From: Lachnospiraceae bacterium UBA2868
GTDB lineage: Bacteria > Bacillota_A > Clostridia > Lachnospirales > Lachnospiraceae
Assembly (NCBI GenBank): GCA_002350465.1
Contig: DEEW01000174.1
Coordinates: forward strand, 1 to 10,986
Direction: 5' to 3'
Length of the DNA stretch: 10,986 bases
This document shows positions 7,398 to 10,986 of this stretch, piece after piece. A program made the position numbers and the translations under genes. How positions within the stretch are numbered: the first letter of the stretch is position 1; every line of letters begins with the position of its first letter. The notes below the pieces were generated by a model, which was not told the origin of the DNA, searched no databases, and was given only the letters and a program-made list of their open reading frames with translations.

Positions 7398-8762
7398 TCA
7401 GCCTGTCTCCTCTCTTGTTATATTCTGTGCCCACTTATACGAATAAAAATGCTTAAAAACCCATGGCCATTTCACAAATTCATCGGTGCATAACAGGAAA
7501 TACACCCACTTAACCGGGAGCTTTAGGACAAAGGCCGCGATCAGCCCCAGCGGCACCGCGTATACCCACATATCGATCAGATCGCACATAAATCCGAAGC
7601 GGCTGTCTCCACCGGCTCTGAATACTCCCGCAATAAGTGTGGTATTAACCGCAGTACCCAAAACATAGTAAATATTGATCAGCAGCATAAACTTCAGGTA
7701 ATCAAGTGCCGTTTCCCTTAGCGAAACAAACCTGAATGTTACCGGCATCAGCGCCAGTACGATCAGTCCTCCAATAATTCCTGTTACAACCGACAGTCTC
7801 AGACAGGCATGACCCGCCTTTATTCCCTCATCCCGATTACCTTCTCCGAGTATCTGACCGACGATTATTCCCGAGGCACTTCCTATCCCGTAACACATAA
7901 CCGTTCCCAGATTTCTCACAACATTTACAATTGAATATGCGGCAACGGCATCATCCCCCATATGTCCGAGTATCATCGCATATACCGAAAATGCAAGGGA
8001 CCAGACAAGATCATTCCCTATTGCCGGCATAGCCATAACAAAAAAATCATGCTCCAGAATCCGGTATCTCGCAAACACAGTTGAAAAAGTAAGAGGCACA
8101 CCGGGTTTTAGGTAAAACGAAACAAAGACGCAGCCTATAAACTGGATCAGACGGCTTGAGGCTGTAGCGATCGCAACCCCCACAACTCCCAGTCTGGGAG
8201 CTCCGAACAGTCCAAATATGAATACGGCATTCAGGGTAACATTACATACAAGTGCTGTGGCCTCAAGGGCGGTACTTATCATGACTTTTCCGATACATCT
8301 GAGGATAGACATGTAAACCGCGCTGACAGCCCAGAAAATAAGACCCGGAGCAAAATAGAACAAATATCGTGCACCGATGGCAACAAGCGCTTCATCATTT
8401 GTATATATGCGCATGAGAGTCGAGGGGATAAGAACAGCTCCCGCTCCTCCGATCAGCGCAACAAGGAGTGAAAACTTAAGTCCTATGCCTTCGATCTTCT
8501 CTATGGTCTTGAGATCTCCCTTGCCGTAATACTGCGCGGCAAGCATGGCAATTCCCGTACCTATACCGTACAGGAACATGAAGAATATTCCTATCATGCT
8601 GTTTGCAAGTGATACGGCACTTATCGCCGACTGCCCCACATAGTTGAGCATCAGCACATCCACCGAATTCACGGCAGCATCGATAAGATTCTGAATTATG
8701 ATAGGAAGGGCTACAACCCATATTTTTTTGTTAAGATTTCTGTCTGAAAACCACCTGTTCAT
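7398..8762 (-). CDS. MATE family efflux transporter
   Basis: This 454-residue membrane protein has two homologous halves of six helices, the normal layout and size for multidrug and toxic compound extrusion carriers, which export organic cations or metabolites against a sodium or proton gradient. Visible family marks are the helix-1 proline in VALPIIIQNL (P20), GIGTGIAMLAAQYYGKGD in the first half (QYYGKGD at 77-83), and the matching GIGSASGIIVGQILGEGN in the second half (GQILGEGN at 302-309). The substrate cannot be read from sequence. The start codon follows the Nudix stop with no gap (TAAATG) and has no clear ribosome site at the usual distance; the nearest AGGA is about 16 bases upstream. 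Translation is therefore probably coupled to the Nudix gene. It is the last gene of the lipoprotein-Nudix-MATE operon. Confidence 0.93.
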   Translation of the reverse strand: MNRWFSDRNLNKKIWVVALPIIIQNLIDAAVNSVDVLMLNYVGQSAISAVSLANSMIGIFFMFLYGIGTGIAMLAAQYYGKGDLKTIEKIEGIGLKFSLLVALIGGAGAVLIPSTLMRIYTNDEALVAIGARYLFYFAPGLIFWAVSAVYMSILRCIGKVMISTALEATALVCNVTLNAVFIFGLFGAPRLGVVGVAIATASSRLIQFIGCVFVSFYLKPGVPLTFSTVFARYRILEHDFFVMAMPAIGNDLVWSLAFSVYAMILGHMGDDAVAAYSIVNVVRNLGTVMCYGIGSASGIIVGQILGEGNRDEGIKAGHACLRLSVVTGIIGGLIVLALMPVTFRFVSLRETALDYLKFMLLINIYYVLGTAVNTTLIAGVFRAGGDSRFGFMCDLIDMWVYAVPLGLIAAFVLKLPVKWVYFLLCTDEFVKWPWVFKHFYSYKWAQNITREETG

Positions 8763-9368
8763 TTACTGTTTCTGTCTGCTTTTCCTAATAGCCAAAAGCC
8801 ATGCGACTATATGCATCGCCTGTTGAAATTTGCCGTTTTGTATCATTTCTTCGATCTCATCCGGCGTATGGTTTTCTATATTCAGAAACTCGGTATCGTC
8901 AAGACTTTGTCCGGCAACTTTACGGCAACCTCTTGCAACAAATAAGTGTGCATAATTGTCCGCAATCGTTGCATTTGAAGGAAGTGTCAGAAGATGCTGC
9001 CAGTCCTCCGATTCATATCCGGTCTCTTCAAGCAGTTCCCGTTTTGCGGCAGCAAGTGCGTCCTCGGCACAAAGGTCTCCATCGCCTCCGTACTGTCTGC
9101 CGTCGCTTCGCTCTATACCTCCTGCCGGAAACTCACAGGTTACCTTTTTGATCCCCTGCCTGTACTGTCTGACACACAGATAGTTTCCGTCCATATCCTC
9201 GGCTACAATGACAACATAATCTCTTCTGCTGTAGCTGTAAAACGGCTCAAACACACTTCCGTCAGGAAATCTGTATGCGGATTTCCTAATATCGATCCAC
9301 TCATCCCTTACTATATGTTCCGTGCTTATCTCTTCCCACTCAAGCGGGTCTTTGTTCTCTTCTTTCAC
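8763..9368 (-). CDS. Nudix hydrolase, ADP-ribose pyrophosphatase type
   Basis: The protein has 201 residues. The Nudix box is clear at 102-118, with E102, then seven residues, then R110-E111-L112-L-E114-E115-T-G117-Y118. The leading glycine of the motif is shifted by one residue because of a glycine/aspartate-rich insert (GGDGD) just before the box. PAGGIE (81-86) and the preceding beta-strand VVIVAEDMDGNYLCVRQYR are typical of ADP-ribose pyrophosphatases, which split ADP-ribose or related nucleoside diphosphate sugars to AMP and a sugar phosphate. The exact substrate is inferred, not proven. The start is a GTG at 9368, supported by GGAG seven bases upstream; the ATG at 9390 is out of frame. 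The gap from the lipoprotein stop is 25 bases, and the stop codon abuts the MATE start, so all three genes are probably one transcript. Confidence 0.88.
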   Translation of the reverse strand: MKEENKDPLEWEEISTEHIVRDEWIDIRKSAYRFPDGSVFEPFYSYSRRDYVVIVAEDMDGNYLCVRQYRQGIKKVTCEFPAGGIERSDGRQYGGDGDLCAEDALAAAKRELLEETGYESEDWQHLLTLPSNATIADNYAHLFVARGCRKVAGQSLDDTEFLNIENHTPDEIEEMIQNGKFQQAMHIVAWLLAIRKSRQKQ

Positions 9369-9393
9369 TTCTGCGCTCCACTCTGCTCATCTG

Positions 9394-10065
9394 TCAGTCT
9401 GCCTCGTCAAGAAGCCCGATGATGATCCGCTCCCATTCTTCACCGCTTTTCGATCCCAGCATGGGGCCTGCCAGCAGGTTTCCACTTTCATCGACAAAGA
9501 ATGTGGTTGGAACTGCCGTTATCTGCGCGTACCCTACGAGATCCGCACTTGCGAAGCATATCGGATATTCCACACCGGTCTGCTCCAGTATATCATCCGC
9601 ATCCTTAAGAATATCCTGTATCAGGCCACCCTTTTCATAATCGGTCGCATCTGTTGTCACGCCCACGATCTCAAACCCTTTATCCTTGTATTCCTTCTCG
9701 ATCCTGGCCAGTTCGGGCATTTCACCGATGCAGGGTCCACAGAAGGTTGCCCAGAAATTGATCATTGTTACCTTGTTTCCGGTTACATATTCGGACAGCT
9801 TCTGTTCATTTTGGGATCTGTCGTATACCGCAAAACCCGTAAGTTTTTCTTCCGGGACAGTTTCATTCACAGTTTCATTCACAGTTTCGTTCGCAGGTTC
9901 ATTCACAGCTTCATTCACAGGTTCATTCGCAGTTTCATTCGCAGGTTCATTCACAGTTTCATTCGCAGATTCATTCACAGCTTCATTCGTGCTTTCACAG
10001 GCTGTTGTTAAGCCCACAACAAGTATAAAAGCGATCATTAAAATAAGTGTTGTTCTCTTCTTCAT
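9394..10065 (-). CDS. TlpA/ResA-like thioredoxin-fold lipoprotein with tetrapeptide-repeat linker
   Basis: This 223-residue protein begins with a basic and hydrophobic signal peptide (1-22) ending in LTTAC, so C23 is the likely lipidated cysteine and the protein sits on the outer face of the membrane. Residues 27-70 are eleven units of N-E-x-V/A (x mostly T, P, A or S), an acidic, probably extended spacer. The thioredoxin domain spans about 75-220, with the active site WATFCGPC (C109, C112) and cis-proline P186 in AVPTTF; an additional cysteine is at C170. TlpA/ResA proteins reduce or exchange disulfides in exported proteins and usually receive electrons from CcdA, which is not encoded here. 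The start is supported by GGGAGG seven bases upstream. It is the first gene of the operon with Nudix and MATE genes. The partner and substrate are unknown. Confidence 0.92.
   Translation of the reverse strand: MKKRTTLILMIAFILVVGLTTACESTNEAVNESANETVNEPANETANEPVNEAVNEPANETVNETVNETVPEEKLTGFAVYDRSQNEQKLSEYVTGNKVTMINFWATFCGPCIGEMPELARIEKEYKDKGFEIVGVTTDATDYEKGGLIQDILKDADDILEQTGVEYPICFASADLVGYAQITAVPTTFFVDESGNLLAGPMLGSKSGEEWERIIIGLLDEAD
9856..9987 (-). repeat. Eleven-unit 12-bp in-frame tandem repeat in the lipoprotein gene
   Basis: On the plus strand the unit is close to NTTCATTC(A/G)CAG, repeated in register from 9861 with the copy nearest 9992 degenerate. On the coding strand it gives eleven N-E-x-V/A units. 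Units differ mainly at the codon for x and at the V/A codon, while the N-E codons are almost fixed. A 12-bp period keeps frame whatever the copy number, so the linker length could vary between strains without breaking the protein. Confidence 0.92.
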
Positions 10066-10100
10066 GGCACGACCTCCCTTAATATAATCAAATTTTTATC

Positions 10101-10129
10101 AGTATATCACGATGTCAAAGGATTGCAAA
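10101..10129 (-). promoter_or_regulatory. Promoter of the lipoprotein-Nudix-MATE operon
   Basis: On the minus strand there is a -35 box TTTGCA (10124-10129), a 17-bp spacer, and a -10 box TATACT (10101-10106) preceded by TGA, an extended -10. Transcription would start near 10094, about 30 bases before the ATG at 10065, which has a strong GGGAGG ribosome site. Confidence 0.65.
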
Positions 10130-10151
10130 GAATCCCAACTGTCAATAAAAT

Positions 10152-10181
10152 TTGTATGTAATACCTTACCTGTACTATAAT
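10152..10181 (+). promoter_or_regulatory. Probable promoter of the Y-family polymerase gene
   Basis: A perfect -10 box TATAAT lies at 10176-10181 with TTGTAT (10152-10157) 18 bp upstream as the best -35. The start of transcription would be near 10188, giving a leader of about 36 bases. I looked for a Firmicute LexA operator (GAAC, four bases, GTTC) in 10066-10223 and saw none, so SOS control is not supported by the sequence. Confidence 0.6.
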
Positions 10182-10223
10182 ATTTCCGGTAACGATAACA
10201 GGCTTTGGATACGGGGGCAGATA

Positions 10224-10986
10224 ATGGATCATATTTATATATCGATAGATCTGAAGAGTTTCTATGCCTCCGTGGAGTGCGTCGACAGAGAACTGGATCC
10301 TCTTGATACCAACCTTGTTGTGGCTGACTCTTCACGCACCGAGAAGACCATATGTCTTGCCGTCTCCCCGGGGCTCAAATCATACGGTATTCCCGGCCGG
10401 CCCAGACTGTTTGAAGTAATTCAGACAGTCAAAACCGTTAACGCCGGAAGACGGAGCCGGATCCGTAACCGAAATTTTACAGGCAGTTCATACGTTACTT
10501 CCGAGCTTAACTCGGACCCGAACCTCGAAGTTGATTTCATTACCGCTGTACCAAGGATGTCAAGGTATATGCAGGTAAGCACCGAAATATACAAGATCTA
10601 CCTGAAATATATAGCCCCCGAGGATATCCTTGTCTATTCCTGTGATGAAGTATTTATGGATGTAACCGCATATCTTGACACATATCGCATGAGCGCACAT
10701 GAACTGGCCATGACCATGATCAGAGATGTACTTTCATCCACAGGTATTACGGCTACCGCCGGGATAGGAACAAACCTGTTTTTATGCAAAGTTGCCATGG
10801 ATATAGTAGCAAAACATATTCCTGCCGATAAGGACGGAGTCAGGATCGCCGAGCTTGACGAGATGAGTTTTCGCAGAAAGCTATGGGATCATACTCCGAT
10901 AACCGACTTCTGGCGCGTGGGCCCCGGCATCGCGCGGCGCCTAGCGGACCTGGGCATTTACACCATGGGCCAGCTGGCAATGTCCC
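10224..10986 (+). CDS. Y-family DNA polymerase (DinB/UmuC-like), N-terminal 254 residues (3' end outside window)
   Basis: A translesion polymerase of the Y family copies past damaged bases with low fidelity. The frame from ATG at 10224 stays open to the window end. It shows the first catalytic motif IDLKSFYASVE with D9 and E18, the nucleotide-contact region SRTEKTICLAVSPGLKSYGIPG, and the second catalytic motif YSCDEVFMDVT with D141 and E142 (usually YSIDEAF, so C140 is a small change). A segment of about 40-50 residues between PRLFEV and PRMSRYM is longer than in ordinary DinB; I recall this insert in Lachnospiraceae versions. TAGIGTNLFLCKVAMD and FWRVGPGIARRL (helix-hairpin-helix region) follow. 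The ribosome site is GGGGG six bases upstream. It is transcribed away from the lipoprotein operon. Codon use changes sharply after about 10911 toward GC-rich codons. Confidence 0.92.
   Translation, partial: MDHIYISIDLKSFYASVECVDRELDPLDTNLVVADSSRTEKTICLAVSPGLKSYGIPGRPRLFEVIQTVKTVNAGRRSRIRNRNFTGSSYVTSELNSDPNLEVDFITAVPRMSRYMQVSTEIYKIYLKYIAPEDILVYSCDEVFMDVTAYLDTYRMSAHELAMTMIRDVLSSTGITATAGIGTNLFLCKVAMDIVAKHIPADKDGVRIAELDEMSFRRKLWDHTPITDFWRVGPGIARRLADLGIYTMGQLAMS

Noticed and set aside
7385..7405. Possible terminator hairpin after the MATE gene
   Set aside because: The GACAG/CTGTC arms form only a 5-bp stem around an 11-base loop, and the T run is displaced by several bases and overlaps the promoter of the next gene.
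9322..10011. Plus-strand open frame of 229 codons ending in HSFI repeats
   Set aside because: The repetitive ending is the 12-bp repeat of the lipoprotein gene read in reverse; the minus frame has signal peptide, lipobox and CGPC active site, so the plus frame is a shadow.
10113..10118. Perfect TTGACA on the minus strand as the -35 of the lipoprotein operon
   Set aside because: No acceptable -10 lies 16-18 bp downstream (only A-rich AAATTT), whereas TTTGCA with TATACT has exact 17-bp spacing and an extended -10.
10066..10223. LexA operator between the divergent genes
   Set aside because: No GAAC-N4-GTTC or near match could be seen on either strand.
10099..10335. Minus-strand open frame of 78 codons
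   Set aside because: It overlaps the start of the polymerase gene and the divergent promoters, has no ribosome site or recognisable domain.

Overview
The window looks like a chromosomal segment from a low-to-mid GC Gram-positive clostridium, most likely a Lachnospiraceae member. The grounds are strong AGGAGG-type ribosome binding sites, sigma-A style promoters, a DapL-type lysine pathway, a type I glutamine synthetase homologue paired with an ANTAR antiterminator, and a Y-family polymerase resembling Lachnospiraceae forms I recall. The taxonomic call is inference. Seven of the eight genes are on the minus strand. The eighth, at the right edge, diverges on the plus strand. No rRNA, tRNA, CRISPR array, insertion sequence or phage gene was seen.

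Left block (1-2918, minus strand): a nitrogen and amino acid operon reads glnA-like, then an ANTAR RNA-binding regulator, then dapL (its 3' end is off the window). It has a clear promoter right after the upstream gene's stop codon. A strong intrinsic terminator hairpin lies between that promoter and the glnA-like start, so the operon looks attenuated, and the ANTAR protein is the obvious candidate antiterminator. The glnA-like product keeps the metal-binding glutamates. It has lost several residues that form the ammonium and phosphate sites in ordinary glutamine synthetase.

Centre (2925-7316, minus strand): one very large gene encodes an amino acid permease (APC superfamily) fused to a complete cyclic-di-GMP signalling chain. 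The order is 12 permease helices, two extra helices around an acidic loop, an intact GGDEF domain, an intact receiver domain, a degenerate GGDEF domain, an intact EAL domain and a PAS-like tail. It reads as a transporter-receptor that could couple amino acid availability to c-di-GMP turnover. It lies directly upstream of the nitrogen operon. This is the most striking object in the window.

Right block (7398-10129, minus strand): a tight operon encodes a thioredoxin-fold (TlpA/ResA-like) lipoprotein with an 11-unit four-residue repeat linker, a Nudix hydrolase of the ADP-ribose pyrophosphatase type, and a MATE efflux transporter. The Nudix stop codon abuts the MATE start. The operon has its own promoter at about 10101-10129.

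Right edge (10152-10986, plus strand): a divergently transcribed Y-family DNA polymerase begins and runs off the window. Its last roughly 80 bases are strikingly richer in GC than everything before them.
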